NCBI RefSeq assembly: GCF_900142675.1
Contig: NZ_FRBS01000003.1
Location: 480,674-544,673, forward strand
From: Shouchella rhizosphaerae
Lineage (GTDB): Bacteria; Bacillota; Bacilli; Bacillales; Bacillaceae_D
DNA: 64,000 bases
Reading direction: 5' to 3'
A program made the position numbers and the translations under genes. Below are positions 38,989 through 48,190 of the stretch, piece by piece. The notes below the pieces were generated by a model. The model was not told where the DNA came from. It made no database searches and saw only the letters and a list, made by a program, of their open reading frames with translations. Position 1 is the first letter of the stretch; each line of letters starts with the position of its first letter.

Positions 38989-39837
38989 TTGAAACGCACA
39001 AGCTATCTTTACGGCAGCTTAGTCGTTACCGCCCTTCTCGGAGCCTGTTCCCCTAATTCAGCTCCTATGCAAGAAAGTTCTGCATCACAACAAGACAATC
39101 AAAACGGAAACGCCACATTAAATGCAGAATCGATCATTGAAGAAGCGAAAAATGCTGAAGAGCAATTAAATAGCTATACAGCTAACTTTAAAGCGACAGA
39201 TACGATTTCAACCACAGGAGATGAACCAGGCGAAGAACCGCAGATTCATGTGATTGAAGGCAATCTCGCCTATAAAGCTTCTCCAGAAACATTTTATACA
39301 GCTCTTTCTGCTAAACCGGGACAAGGGGAAAAAGAGGAGACGGAACTAGAAAATCTCGCAACAGTCGAGGTATTAAAAGAAAAAAATCGCGTCTACACAA
39401 ATATAAACGATGAGGGCTGGCTACCCATCGACAAAGGTGATCCAAGTGAACGGTTTGTATCGTTGGAGCTGACTCCGATGTATCAACTTGAACTTCTGCA
39501 ACCATTCTCCGATTTTGTCAATGTGAGCGAATACGACGATTTGTACGTGATAAGCGTTGCTGCTGGCGGCGAGACATTGAGAGAAATGGCCGCGAACATG
39601 GATATGATTGAACGGGCGCTACCGACAGAAAGCAAGCTGGAAATACCAGACCAGTACCAATTGTCACAGTTAGACTATATGCTGTTTATTGACAAAAACA
39701 GCTTCTTGCTTGAAAAAACAAACACCGTTTTTGAAGTGGTGCTTGAAGATAACGACACCGTTATTCGCACAGACATGTCTCTCACAAGGACTTCAGTCAA
39801 TGATAACGGGCACATTGATATCCCTTCGATTCCATAA
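38989..39837 (+). CDS. Lipoprotein of unknown function (DUF6612-like)
   Basis: 282 residues. A type II signal peptide ends in the lipobox LLGAC (Cys about residue 20), then a low-complexity Ser/Gln/Asn linker and an acidic domain with alternating strands (INDEGWLPIDKGD, YVISVAAGGETLREMA). The layout resembles LolA-fold-like DUF6612 lipoproteins of Bacillaceae, but this is resemblance only. TTG start with GGGAG. It stands alone in a block of minus-strand genes with its own promoter and terminator. Confidence 0.8.
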   Translation: MKRTSYLYGSLVVTALLGACSPNSAPMQESSASQQDNQNGNATLNAESIIEEAKNAEEQLNSYTANFKATDTISTTGDEPGEEPQIHVIEGNLAYKASPETFYTALSAKPGQGEKEETELENLATVEVLKEKNRVYTNINDEGWLPIDKGDPSERFVSLELTPMYQLELLQPFSDFVNVSEYDDLYVISVAAGGETLREMAANMDMIERALPTESKLEIPDQYQLSQLDYMLFIDKNSFLLEKTNTVFEVVLEDNDTVIRTDMSLTRTSVNDNGHIDIPSIP

Positions 39838-39840
39838 CAA

Positions 39841-39876
39841 ACCACCCAAATCGCGATACCATTTGGGTGGTTTTTG
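39841..39876 (+). terminator. Terminator after the lipoprotein gene
   Basis: An 11-bp stem ACCACCCAAAT/ATTTGGGTGGT followed by T5. It sits 25 bases from the end of the convergent fliT. Confidence 0.88.
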
Positions 39877-39899
39877 CCCGTTGCTATTGGGTATGTGAT

Positions 39900-40244
39900 T
39901 CAGCGTGTCTTCTCGTCAATAAACGCCCCTTTTGTTGCCAGAACGGCCCCTCGCTCATAGCCCTTATGAACACGCTTTTGGTCAGCAATTTCTTTCAAAT
40001 CCTGTTTGATTGCGGCGGAAACGACGTTTAAGCGTGCTGTTAAGAGACGATCTTGCTCCATTAAAAAAGAAGCTTCTTCCGTTGTAAATCTGCTCGTGCT
40101 TGCTTCAATCATTGATTGCCTCAGTCCGAGCAACCGGTTGACATCTTCAAGGAAATCATCACGCTCGTCATCTTCTTGAGGAAAGGGGCGCGCAAGTAAA
40201 TGAAGCAACTCCTCTGTCTGCCCTTTCACAGAAGCATAGCTCAT
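39900..40244 (-). CDS. fliT: FliT-like flagellar protein
   Basis: A 114-residue all-helical protein directly after fliS with a 4-base overlap (ATGA), the place of fliT in B. subtilis. FliT is a chaperone or regulator in the flagellar export pathway. Sequence similarity in this family is low, so the name rests mainly on position and size. GGAGG SD before the ATG at 40244. Confidence 0.8.
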   Translation of the reverse strand: MSYASVKGQTEELLHLLARPFPQEDDERDDFLEDVNRLLGLRQSMIEASTSRFTTEEASFLMEQDRLLTARLNVVSAAIKQDLKEIADQKRVHKGYERGAVLATKGAFIDEKTR

Positions 40245-40639
40245 TTCGCCTGTCCTCCTTGAAAGCGATTCTGCCTTTCCAATTGGATGACTTGCTTCCA
40301 CGTATTGCGGAATTCAGCCACGTACGTCTCTGCTTCTTCGAGTGCCTCTGGGCTCTTCTCTATATTTCCTTTAATCAACTGGTGCAAAATGTATTCATAC
40401 ATCCGCATCATATTGGCGCCTACCTCAGAGTCTGTTTTTAGCGTGACCATCAATTCGCGGATAATTGCCTCCGCCTTTCCTATTGCTGTATTGGCTTGTT
40501 CAATTTCTCCGTTTTCAGCCGCTAATTTACCGAGGCGAATTTGCTTTAAGCAGCCATTGTACAACATAAGCGTCAACTCTCCTGGTGAAGCGGTTTGTAC
40601 AGACTGTTGCTTATACACGCCTTGTTTTGTAAAACTCAT
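40241..40639 (-). CDS. fliS: Flagellin chaperone FliS
   Basis: 132 residues with the N-terminal YKQQSVQTASPGELTLMLYNGC typical of FliS (split here by helix 1). It binds the flagellin C-terminus to stop premature assembly. GGAGG SD; it lies between fliD and fliT. Confidence 0.95.
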   Translation of the reverse strand: MSFTKQGVYKQQSVQTASPGELTLMLYNGCLKQIRLGKLAAENGEIEQANTAIGKAEAIIRELMVTLKTDSEVGANMMRMYEYILHQLIKGNIEKSPEALEEAETYVAEFRNTWKQVIQLERQNRFQGGQAK

Positions 40640-40648
40640 AGTGCCTCC

Positions 40649-42391
40649 TTAATTTCCATATAGCAAATTGTAAAGCGACTCGCTTTGTGCGTTAGCCAAC
40701 TGCATCGCTTTTTCCATTGCTGTAAACTGGCGCCAGTAACGGGCTTCCTTTTGTTCAAGGCGACGTTCGAAATTAGCGATGCGATCTGTCAGTTCCTTTG
40801 TTTGTTTCCCTAACGTAAATTGGTGCTCTTCGTAATATCCTTCTGAACCACCAGCACGCATCGAAAGGCTGGACATGCTGTCTGACAAATTGGCACGCAG
40901 CGTTTGCCCAATGCCTGAACCATTGTTGTCTGTGCCTGCAAAAATAGTGTATACGCTGTCTGCATCTTCTTCGATTGCAGCACGAAGCTTGTTTTCATCG
41001 ATTTCGAGCTTGCCGCCGTCTTTATAGTTTTTGGTCGTGCTAATGCCAATTTGGGAAAGGTGGGTAAAAGCGCCGCCTGTATCAACTGGCTCATAAAGGG
41101 TTTGCCTCATATTCGTCAATGCTGTTTGCAATAAAGGATCTCTCCTTAGCAGACCACTTTGCGCTTTTTCTTCCCAACGTTTTGCCTCACTTTCCGTTAG
41201 CTGATCGCGCTCTTCATCAGTCAGCGGGTCATAGTCACGGTAGTATTTTTCGTTCAGTTTGCCGTTCATATGGTCCAGTAATGCATTGTACTCCTCAACA
41301 AACGATTTAATCGTCTCAACGATCGAATCGACGTCTGTGGCAGCACTAAGTGTCACCGCTTGTGTAGACGTATCCTTTAGCGTAATCGTCATCCCGCTTA
41401 ACGTAAACGTATTCGATGTCCGCTCCGTTTCAATTCCATTTACTGTAAACTGGGCATTCTTTCCAGCTTCAACATTGTCATTCAGTCCCAATCCTTGCTC
41501 AAAAAGAGCACCAGAAAACATCAACTCATTTTGACCAGCTTCACCAAAATGGCCAGTTTCTTTTCTCGTAACAACAAGGCTTCCACTATTTTCATCAAAA
41601 AAAGCATTTACCTTTGCCCCGGCATTTTGCAGTTTTGTCACTACTGAACTAATCGTATCTGATTCTTTAAAGAAAAACGAGCTCTCCACTTTTTCACCAT
41701 TTGCCGCGATTGTCGCAACCGATGAACTCAAATACCGTTCTGTCGCTTCACTGTCTGCTTGGATATACTCGACGGTCACCTTTCCAGTGACTTTATCGGC
41801 ACTGGAAAAAGTCACTTCGCCGGTATCGTTTATAAAGACCTCTCCTTTTGCGAGATCGTCTGGACTGTCTGCAACCGCGTACGCTTTGCCGTTGACGATG
41901 AGCATGCTCTCTCCAGCAAACTGTGGTGCCTCGCTAAGCTGGACTTTGCCATCGGAAACTTGGACGGTTTCGCGCTTTAATTTGCCTTCAACCCACTCCC
42001 CATCGTTTATACCAAGCTCTTTCAATTGCGACTTTTCTGTAAGGCCGCTAAGGTTTTTGCTTTTTGCAGTTGCCGAAGTCGCCAGCTGCCTAACTTCATT
42101 TAACGTAAAAGCAGCATTGCCTACGGAAGAAGAAGCGGTTGCTGTTGCAATGTCTGAATTGGAAGACGATACTGTCCGCTTTTTCATATTGGAAGCCCGC
42201 AACACATTATCAAAAATCGAATCGCGGAACGCTCTCATTTTTAAATTGATTTCTCGGTAAGCATCTGTTTTCCAACCTATCTCTGTCCGTTGTTTCTCCA
42301 ATTTGTTGACAGGTATACGCTCTGCTCTCATTAAATCCTTCATCATTTGATCAATGTCAAGGCCAGAGGCCAAGCCTGTGAGTCTCATCAT
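40649..42391 (-). CDS. fliD: Flagellar filament cap protein FliD
   Basis: 580 residues with the FliD N-terminus LTGLASGLDIDQMMKDLM, a middle variable domain and a C-terminal helical region with LGKQTKELTDRIANFERRLEQK. It caps the filament and promotes flagellin folding. AAAGGAG before two adjacent ATG codons. Confidence 0.96.
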   Translation of the reverse strand: MMRLTGLASGLDIDQMMKDLMRAERIPVNKLEKQRTEIGWKTDAYREINLKMRAFRDSIFDNVLRASNMKKRTVSSSNSDIATATASSSVGNAAFTLNEVRQLATSATAKSKNLSGLTEKSQLKELGINDGEWVEGKLKRETVQVSDGKVQLSEAPQFAGESMLIVNGKAYAVADSPDDLAKGEVFINDTGEVTFSSADKVTGKVTVEYIQADSEATERYLSSSVATIAANGEKVESSFFFKESDTISSVVTKLQNAGAKVNAFFDENSGSLVVTRKETGHFGEAGQNELMFSGALFEQGLGLNDNVEAGKNAQFTVNGIETERTSNTFTLSGMTITLKDTSTQAVTLSAATDVDSIVETIKSFVEEYNALLDHMNGKLNEKYYRDYDPLTDEERDQLTESEAKRWEEKAQSGLLRRDPLLQTALTNMRQTLYEPVDTGGAFTHLSQIGISTTKNYKDGGKLEIDENKLRAAIEEDADSVYTIFAGTDNNGSGIGQTLRANLSDSMSSLSMRAGGSEGYYEEHQFTLGKQTKELTDRIANFERRLEQKEARYWRQFTAMEKAMQLANAQSESLYNLLYGN

Positions 42392-42403
42392 CCCATCTCC
42401 TTT

Positions 42404-42727
42404 CTAGATATGCCGGTCAATAATCAAACCAACCGATTTTAACATGGCTGCAACTAAGTCAAGTATTTTTTCAGGGGGTACTTCTCGGACAACTTCGTTT
42501 GTTTCTTCGTCAATGACTTGAACATAAATACGATCAAGCTCTTCATGAATATGAAAATTTAGAGACCGTTTTGCGACTTTGTTTAGTTGTTGTGACGTTT
42601 CATTTATAAAAGCGGCTGCTTTTGTTCCGTCGATCGGCGGCTGTTTCGTGTTTTGCTGCTGCAAAGCCTTAGGCTGCTGCCCTGCTGCCGGTAACGGTAA
42701 AAGTGCGACTGACAATTGAGCTTTCAT
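42404..42727 (-). CDS. flaG: FlaG-like protein YvyC
   Basis: 107 residues. The FlaG domain covers about residues 45-107 (LNFHIHEELDRIYVQVIDEE, then VREVPPEKILDLVAAML). FlaG affects filament length in other bacteria. It is the first gene of flaG-fliD-fliS-fliT. No clear promoter is seen in 42728-42850; a sigma-D site was looked for and not found. Confidence 0.9.
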   Translation of the reverse strand: MKAQLSVALLPLPAAGQQPKALQQQNTKQPPIDGTKAAAFINETSQQLNKVAKRSLNFHIHEELDRIYVQVIDEETNEVVREVPPEKILDLVAAMLKSVGLIIDRHI

Positions 42728-42854
42728 ATCTGCACCTCACTTGCAGTAGACCTATTTACTAAATTCCGTCTGGAATCTGCCATCTTCCTTCTACGTAGCT
42801 CAGTTTCTCGTTTGGCTAGGACGCATCCCCTTCTCGATTAAAGCGTCTTTTAGC

Positions 42855-42886
42855 AAAAGCAAGCCCACGTGTTAGGTGCTTGCTTT
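42855..42886 (-). terminator. Terminator overlapping the csrA 3' end
   Basis: AAAGCAAGC/GCTTGCTTT stem (9 bp) with T4 after it. The 5' arm is made of the last csrA codons and the loop holds the csrA stop. Confidence 0.65.
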
Positions 42887-43111
42887 ATTGGCATGGTTAA
42901 TAAACGCTTGCAAAATTTCTGCTGATACCGGTTTTGCAGCGTGTTTATTTTCCTCCTGTATCGCTTCATATACTTCTCCACGGTGGACATCGACAGATTT
43001 GGGAGCCGAAATGCCAAGCTTTACTTGGTCGCCCTCGACAGCCAACACCTTGATTTCGATATCATCCATGATGCGGATCGCTTCGCCTGCCTTTCTTGAC
43101 AAAACAAGCAC
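42872..43111 (-). CDS. csrA: Carbon storage regulator CsrA
   Basis: 79 residues, [14 protein letters not shown] at the N-terminus and [14 protein letters not shown] near the C-terminus, the RNA-binding strand and helix. In Bacillus CsrA represses hag translation and is held inactive by FliW, encoded one base upstream. GTG start with GGAGGG. The C-terminal tail is slightly longer than that of E. coli CsrA, as usual in Bacillus. Confidence 0.97.
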   Translation of the reverse strand: MLVLSRKAGEAIRIMDDIEIKVLAVEGDQVKLGISAPKSVDVHRGEVYEAIQEENKHAAKPVSAEILQAFINHANKAST

Positions 43112-43112
43112 G

Positions 43113-43553
43113 CTATCGCCCTCCTTTACCAGCCGTGTGAATGGGTGCCTTCAGAGAATACCGTTCTCCATCGAGCATTAGTTGCTTAGCAAAACGTTTT
43201 TTTGCATGAACAGCAATCGGAGCTCTTAAATTCGCAGTTGATTTGGAGAAAGGCTGCTGGATTGTAAGGAACACAAAAATAGCGACATCTTGTTCAGATT
43301 CTGCACTTAGCTGGCGCACAACAGAATCGGCCAGTTCCACTTCATAGTCCGGCCAAAACAAAAATGGGTTGATGCAAACAAAGCCAATCTCTTTCGTACG
43401 GACCGACTGAAGGATATAAAAAGGCGGCTGCTCATTAAACGGCAGTAAAATAAATTCTGTTTCTTCCGGAAATCCTGGAAGGCCGCCCTGAAAAACGATA
43501 ATGTCTTCCTGCTTATATTTGACTGTGCCTAAATAACTGGTCTCAAGTTGCAA
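43113..43553 (-). CDS. fliW: Flagellar assembly factor FliW
   Basis: 146 residues with [16 protein letters not shown] and the [20 protein letters not shown] segment typical of FliW. It binds flagellin or CsrA, closing the feedback loop on hag mRNA. TTG start with GGTGGGG. It is coupled to csrA by position. Confidence 0.95.
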   Translation of the reverse strand: MQLETSYLGTVKYKQEDIIVFQGGLPGFPEETEFILLPFNEQPPFYILQSVRTKEIGFVCINPFLFWPDYEVELADSVVRQLSAESEQDVAIFVFLTIQQPFSKSTANLRAPIAVHAKKRFAKQLMLDGERYSLKAPIHTAGKGGR

Positions 43554-43565
43554 ACGAACCCCACC

Positions 43566-44627
43566 TTACCGTAAAAAATCAAGGAGCGAAGGTTGAATAA
43601 TTCGTGCAGTAACTGCAAGCGCTGCATTGTGGACGCCTTCGGCGACAAGAAGTTTCATAATCGCTTCAGAAACATCAAGATCTTCGTTCATTGATTTCGT
43701 TTCTTTTACAAAATATTCCTGTTGGCCAAGGCGGTCTTCCATGAGATCAACACGGTTCATCCTTGCACCGAGTTGGCCGTGAACATCTGCGGCATTGCGC
43801 AAATGGGCATCAATTTTACTAATAAATTCTCCAAGATCTTCAGCTGACGTTTCTGGATCAAGCAATGCTTGTTCAAACATAAAAAAGTCGCTGTAAAGCT
43901 CGTCTGAAAACAGCTTTCGCGCATCCGTATTGACTTGGATTTCAACGCCTTTTTGCAGTTCAAAAGAAACGTCTTTTTGATTTGTCGATATCCTCATAAT
44001 CAACATGTCTTTTTCAGCGACTACGTCTCCAGTGCCCGTTTCGATGTTCTCCCCATTGAGGACAAGCGTATCTTCCCCGCCGCGGGCAACAAAATGGCCT
44101 GCATCGGCATCATAATCATAGATTTGACCACCATATGTAATTTTTACGTTATCAAGTTTTTCACCATTTAGTTTCGACGGTGATAATTCTTGGACTGGTG
44201 TGTTGTCTGTGTCACTGCCATTAAAAATATATTTGCCGTTGACATTTGAATTTGCTACTGTAATCAAATGGTTACGCAATTCTTCTAGTTCATGAGCGAT
44301 GTTTTTGCGTTCTTCCTCGCCATACCCATCAGTAGAGCCAGTAATGGCAAGTTCTCGTACACGTTTTAAAATGCTGGATACTTCCTTTAAGGAGGTATCC
44401 CCTTGGTTTAGCCAACTTTGAGCTTCATTGACATTTCGCTTGTATTGTTCCATTTGTGCGAGTGATTGACGGTGCTGCATGCTTTTCGCTGCCACAACGG
44501 GGTCTTGGGAAAAGCGGGTAATTTTCTTTTGCGCACTTATTTGGTCATATAAAGTAGAAAGCCGTTGATAACTACTTTGGGAATAACGAAGCGAGTTCGT
44601 CATCATCATGCCTTGTGTTACACGCAT
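43566..44627 (-). CDS. flgL: Flagellar hook-filament junction protein FlgL
   Basis: 353 residues. It has the flagellin-like N-terminus MRVTQGMMMTNSLRYSQSSY and a C-terminal helix, joined by a mid domain. It forms the second hook-filament junction ring. Strong SD AAGGAGGAG. Confidence 0.95.
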   Translation of the reverse strand: MRVTQGMMMTNSLRYSQSSYQRLSTLYDQISAQKKITRFSQDPVVAAKSMQHRQSLAQMEQYKRNVNEAQSWLNQGDTSLKEVSSILKRVRELAITGSTDGYGEEERKNIAHELEELRNHLITVANSNVNGKYIFNGSDTDNTPVQELSPSKLNGEKLDNVKITYGGQIYDYDADAGHFVARGGEDTLVLNGENIETGTGDVVAEKDMLIMRISTNQKDVSFELQKGVEIQVNTDARKLFSDELYSDFFMFEQALLDPETSAEDLGEFISKIDAHLRNAADVHGQLGARMNRVDLMEDRLGQQEYFVKETKSMNEDLDVSEAIMKLLVAEGVHNAALAVTARIIQPSLLDFLR

Positions 44628-44642
44628 ATAAAACTCCTCCTT

Positions 44643-46229
44643 TTAACGCCCAACGACGCCTAATCGATTAATGATCTGGTCCAGCATTTCGTCCATCGCC
44701 GTCATTGTCCTAGCAGCAGCATTATAAGCATGCTGAAACTGGATCAATAGCGTCATTTCTTCATCAAGGGAAACACCGCTAATGGACATTCGATTTGATT
44801 CCGTATTGGCAAGGCGAGCGTTAGAGGCCTCTGTTTGATCACGCTGCGATTTTGTTTCCACTCCGAGCTTGCCCATCATATCCCGGTATTTGCCCATAAT
44901 GGCAGCAGAATCCTCAAGACGGCTAATTTCTTTTGCGACATCGACATCTCCCTCAACGATCATTTTCCCACCAACAAAGTGGTCCGCCTCATTTAAAAAT
45001 GCTAGCAAATCACGAAACGCCTCTTCATTGTCTTTGTCGTTTTCCCAAGCAGCCCATTTTTCCGCAAATTCGTCTTTGTATTCAGGTTTAATTCCTTCTT
45101 CATTAAATCTTGCTGTTGCCAATGCTTTTGGATTGTTGCTTAGTTCACTGTTGACACTGATGTGAGAGAACGCGCCTGCGTCATCGAGGTGAATAGTAAA
45201 GAATTCTTGCCCGAATCCACCCTGTTCAGAATAGGCAAACGCATAGATCTGGTTTACTTCTTTCGCGAATGTTTGGGCCAACGCTTTTATCTCTTCAAGT
45301 TCTTGACCGACTCGCTCATGGGCTTTTTGCAATCCGACCAACTCACCACCGCCAGCACCGTTATATGTAAACGGCTGATTGCTGTCACCGACAGTCCATT
45401 GCATTCCCTCTTGGAGCGTCAACAATTGCGGCGCTTCCTCCGTCGCATCGACTAACGTGATCGTTTCGCTTCCACCCAGTTTGAGCTCTACTTTATAAGG
45501 CCCTTCAGCGCCAGCTGCCGCATGTTCTTGAGGGTTAGGGGAACGGCTTACTTGAATGGGCACAAGGCTTGAAAGTTGGTCAAGCAATTTGTCTTGGGCA
45601 TCATACAATTCATTCGGAACTTGTCCCGAGGATTCAGCAGCTCTGATGTCTTTGTTCGTTTCATGGAGTTGTTCAAGGATTTGGTTGACTTTCGCAGTCG
45701 TTAATTCTGCTTCCGTCTCCAACATGTTCATTTCCGTTTGAAAAGAGCGCTGCAAATGCGTGAACGCATCCGTGACAGCTTTCCCTTGTTCGAGCAAAAC
45801 CGCTTGGCTTTCTTTCCCTGAAGCTAGTTCTTTCCAACCATTCCAAAAAGAATCGAATTGATCTGATAGCCTGCTTGTAGTCGTATCTGAAGGTGCTTCA
45901 TTGTAAAGACCTTCCATACGTTCTAATATTTTATATTGAATGAAAGCTGCACCTTCAACATGTGCTTCAGCGCGGTATTGGCGGTCTAACAATTGGTCAC
46001 GTATCCGTTCGATGCCTGTCACTTGTACCCCTGAACCAATTCTTCCATTCATAGCTGGCTGGGTCCAAACACCCGTTGCTGGATAGCCTCCTGTCGCTTG
46101 CAAATTGACACGTTGCCTTGTATAGCCAGGCGTTTTGGCATTGGCCACATTGTTTCCTACTGTTTGTATGGCAGTTTGATTTGTGTTGACTGCCCTACGC
46201 ATCGTTTCCATTCCAAAAAATGTAGACAT
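44643..46229 (-). CDS. flgK: Flagellar hook-associated protein FlgK
   Basis: 528 residues from MSTFFGMETMRRAV, with the rod/hook N-terminal motif NVANAKTPGYTRQR and the C-terminal motif SLDEEMTLLIQFQHAYNAAA. It forms the first junction ring. The frame is open for 27 more codons upstream, but the ATG at 46229 has AAAGGAGAAG and the standard N-terminus. Confidence 0.96.
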   Translation of the reverse strand: MSTFFGMETMRRAVNTNQTAIQTVGNNVANAKTPGYTRQRVNLQATGGYPATGVWTQPAMNGRIGSGVQVTGIERIRDQLLDRQYRAEAHVEGAAFIQYKILERMEGLYNEAPSDTTTSRLSDQFDSFWNGWKELASGKESQAVLLEQGKAVTDAFTHLQRSFQTEMNMLETEAELTTAKVNQILEQLHETNKDIRAAESSGQVPNELYDAQDKLLDQLSSLVPIQVSRSPNPQEHAAAGAEGPYKVELKLGGSETITLVDATEEAPQLLTLQEGMQWTVGDSNQPFTYNGAGGGELVGLQKAHERVGQELEEIKALAQTFAKEVNQIYAFAYSEQGGFGQEFFTIHLDDAGAFSHISVNSELSNNPKALATARFNEEGIKPEYKDEFAEKWAAWENDKDNEEAFRDLLAFLNEADHFVGGKMIVEGDVDVAKEISRLEDSAAIMGKYRDMMGKLGVETKSQRDQTEASNARLANTESNRMSISGVSLDEEMTLLIQFQHAYNAAARTMTAMDEMLDQIINRLGVVGR

Positions 46230-46239
46230 AACTTCTCCT

Positions 46240-46674
46240 TTACGCTTTTGAATCGAACACCGCTTTCGTTTTTCCTGTCGCCACAGCATCTTTTGTGTAA
46301 GTTGTAGCATCGCCCTTCGGCTGCATAACCTGCAACGTTCCTTGGACGAAAGCGATCGAATCCATCAATAGTTTTTGGTTTTGTTCATTCTCGGCTTTTA
46401 ACTGTTGGACAACTTCTGTTAATTGCGTTTGCAAGACTCGGCACTCCTCGTCTTGTATGGCCATTTCAGACAATGTTTTTCCGTTTAACGCTTCAGCGAG
46501 CGCTTTTTCCAACAAACGACTTTTAGATATAAGCGAACTCTCTGTTCCCGTTAGCTGCGCCAGCTGCTCCACTTGATTTTGAATCAGCGCTTGCCGCTTT
46601 TTTTGTGCGCTTGCAAGCAGCTCTTTTTGGACATGTAACAAGTTTTCAAGCGATTTCTTTGCTGATTGTTCCAT
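46240..46674 (-). CDS. flgN: Flagellar export chaperone FlgN
   Basis: A 144-residue helical protein (MEQSAKKSLENLLHVQKELL) in the FlgN position (B. subtilis yvyG), a chaperone for FlgK and FlgL, which follow directly. The ATG begins on the last base of the flgM stop (TAATG). Confidence 0.88.
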   Translation of the reverse strand: MEQSAKKSLENLLHVQKELLASAQKKRQALIQNQVEQLAQLTGTESSLISKSRLLEKALAEALNGKTLSEMAIQDEECRVLQTQLTEVVQQLKAENEQNQKLLMDSIAFVQGTLQVMQPKGDATTYTKDAVATGKTKAVFDSKA

Positions 46675-46940
46675 TATTTTCCGCCTTTTGTCCATGACCG
46701 TAAAATGGCTTCTGCCGTTTTTTCAGGGTCAAGTTCGTAGGTGCCGTTTTCGATTTGTGTTTTTAGCTCTTGAATTCGTTGTTCTTTAGCAGCTGCAATT
46801 TCCTCATTTAGCTTTCGAGCATCAGATGAGATTTCAACTTGGTCCTTTTTAGCTAGTTGATGCTCTTCCGGTGTCACCTTTGCCATTGTTGCTTTATAAA
46901 CGGCGTGGGGAACCATCGATTGAGAAGAATTGATTTTCAT
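46674..46940 (-). CDS. flgM: Anti-sigma-D factor FlgM
   Basis: 88 residues from MKINSSQSM. The C-terminal half (VEISSDARKLNEE, then IENGTYELDPEKTAEAIL) is the sigma-D-binding region. It holds sigma-D inactive until the hook is complete. The ATG at 46940 has GGTGGCGG; an upstream extension overlapping yvyF is rejected. Confidence 0.95.
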   Translation of the reverse strand: MKINSSQSMVPHAVYKATMAKVTPEEHQLAKKDQVEISSDARKLNEEIAAAKEQRIQELKTQIENGTYELDPEKTAEAILRSWTKGGK

Positions 46941-46956
46941 GTTACCGCCACCTTTG

Positions 46957-47382
46957 CTACTCATTTTTTTTATGAAGCGTTTCTTGCAATCGATAAGAGG
47001 ATCTTTGCTCCCCATCGATGCGCTTCGCTGGCTTTGATTGTTGTTCGCTATTTGCCAAATCCCGCTTCATTTCTTCTCTGCAGGAGTGGCAAATCCACGG
47101 TTCCTTCGTTCGTTGTTTGCATCGCTCGCATATATTATATAAATTCGGGAAATGGCGAAGCTGCAAGCGTCCTTTTCGGATGAGCGTCTGCACCATATCA
47201 TAGCTTACCCCAGTCCCATCTACGACTTCTTGTTTTGTCGCAGACCGATTTTCCCGTTTCCGCAAAAACTGGTTCACTTTTTGAAAACAGCGCTCTTCCT
47301 CTTCATAGCAAGAGCGGCAAATCGAATGAATGTTCTTCACAAAAACTGCGCCGCATTTTTGACAATTTGCTAATTCAGCCAT
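46957..47382 (-). CDS. yvyF: Flagellar-operon protein YvyF
   Basis: 141 residues. An N-terminal zinc ribbon (CQKCG, then CRSC), a helix-turn-helix-like middle (SATKQEVVDGTGVSYDMVQTLIRKG) and a second zinc ribbon (CERCK, then CHSC). The family is found next to flgM in Bacillus; it looks like a DNA-binding regulator but its target is unknown. It may head the flgM operon. Confidence 0.88.
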   Translation of the reverse strand: MAELANCQKCGAVFVKNIHSICRSCYEEEERCFQKVNQFLRKRENRSATKQEVVDGTGVSYDMVQTLIRKGRLQLRHFPNLYNICERCKQRTKEPWICHSCREEMKRDLANSEQQSKPAKRIDGEQRSSYRLQETLHKKNE

Positions 47383-47485
47383 CTTCTTCCCCTACCTGAA
47401 TCAATTTCATTTGTACTTGATTGCTACGATAATTTTAAAACCAGTTTAAGTCTATTTTAGCAAAGCTTGCACCGACTTTGCCTGC

Positions 47486-48190
47486 TTATTTCGCCCGTGC
47501 TACCGTTAATGAAGAAACGGACTTGGCGCCGTGTGCTAGCAAAATCGCGGCCGCTTGCCGTACAGTCGTGCCTGTAGTATATATATCGTCTACAACTAGA
47601 AAATCTTTACCGGCAATATCGCTTGTTTTACGGCTTAAAACGCAAAAAGGATTCTTTTTATAAGATTTGATTCGATTTTCACGGGTCTTTTTACTCTGTT
47701 TTGCTGCTGCTTGGTCGACCCGTGCTAATACAGATGATGCAGGGAGCCCACTTACCGTCAACAGCAATTCCGACTGATTAAAGCCCCTCTCTTGCAAACG
47801 GTCTGCACTGAGCGGTACATACGTTAATGAATGGCAACGAAACTCGCGGCGTATCGTTTGTTTTAGCTGACTGGCGAACATTTGCGCCAAAGCAGCATCC
47901 CCGCGATACTTGTAAGCCGACAGTAACTCTTTTAGAAAGGGATTATAATAGTAAAGAGAACAATTACGAACAAGCGGGTCATCTTCATGTTTCGCTCTCC
48001 ATAACTTGCAATCCAAGCAACAATTTTGTTCGCTGCCTCCACACCATTTGCCGCATTTTCTACAACCGGATTTGACTGGTTCAAGCTTCCTTGCACAATT
48101 TCCACATAGGTGTTCTCGTTCGGCAACAACCAACCTCGCCAGCGACAACCTTTCCCAATAGGTGCTCCCGCATAGAAGACAATGGTTCAC
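47486..48190 (-). CDS. comFC: Competence protein ComFC
   Basis: 234 residues. An N-terminal zinc-finger region (CLLCG, CGNCA, CRKCGKWC, CCLDC) is followed by a phosphoribosyltransferase fold with the PRPP loop FLVVDDIYTTGTT. It is needed for DNA uptake in transformation with ComFA. GTG start overlapping the comFA stop by 4 bases. ComFB, which lies between the two in B. subtilis, is missing. Confidence 0.94.
   Translation of the reverse strand: MNHCLLCGSTYWERLSLARLVVAEREHLCGNCARKLEPVKSGCRKCGKWCGGSEQNCCLDCKLWRAKHEDDPLVRNCSLYYYNPFLKELLSAYKYRGDAALAQMFASQLKQTIRREFRCHSLTYVPLSADRLQERGFNQSELLLTVSGLPASSVLARVDQAAAKQSKKTRENRIKSYKKNPFCVLSRKTSDIAGKDFLVVDDIYTTGTTVRQAAAILLAHGAKSVSSLTVARAK

Noticed and set aside
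46940..47060. Sigma-D promoter for flgM inside yvyF
   Set aside because: A TCAA-N15-TCGATGGG match is too poor to TAAA-N15-GCCGATAT.
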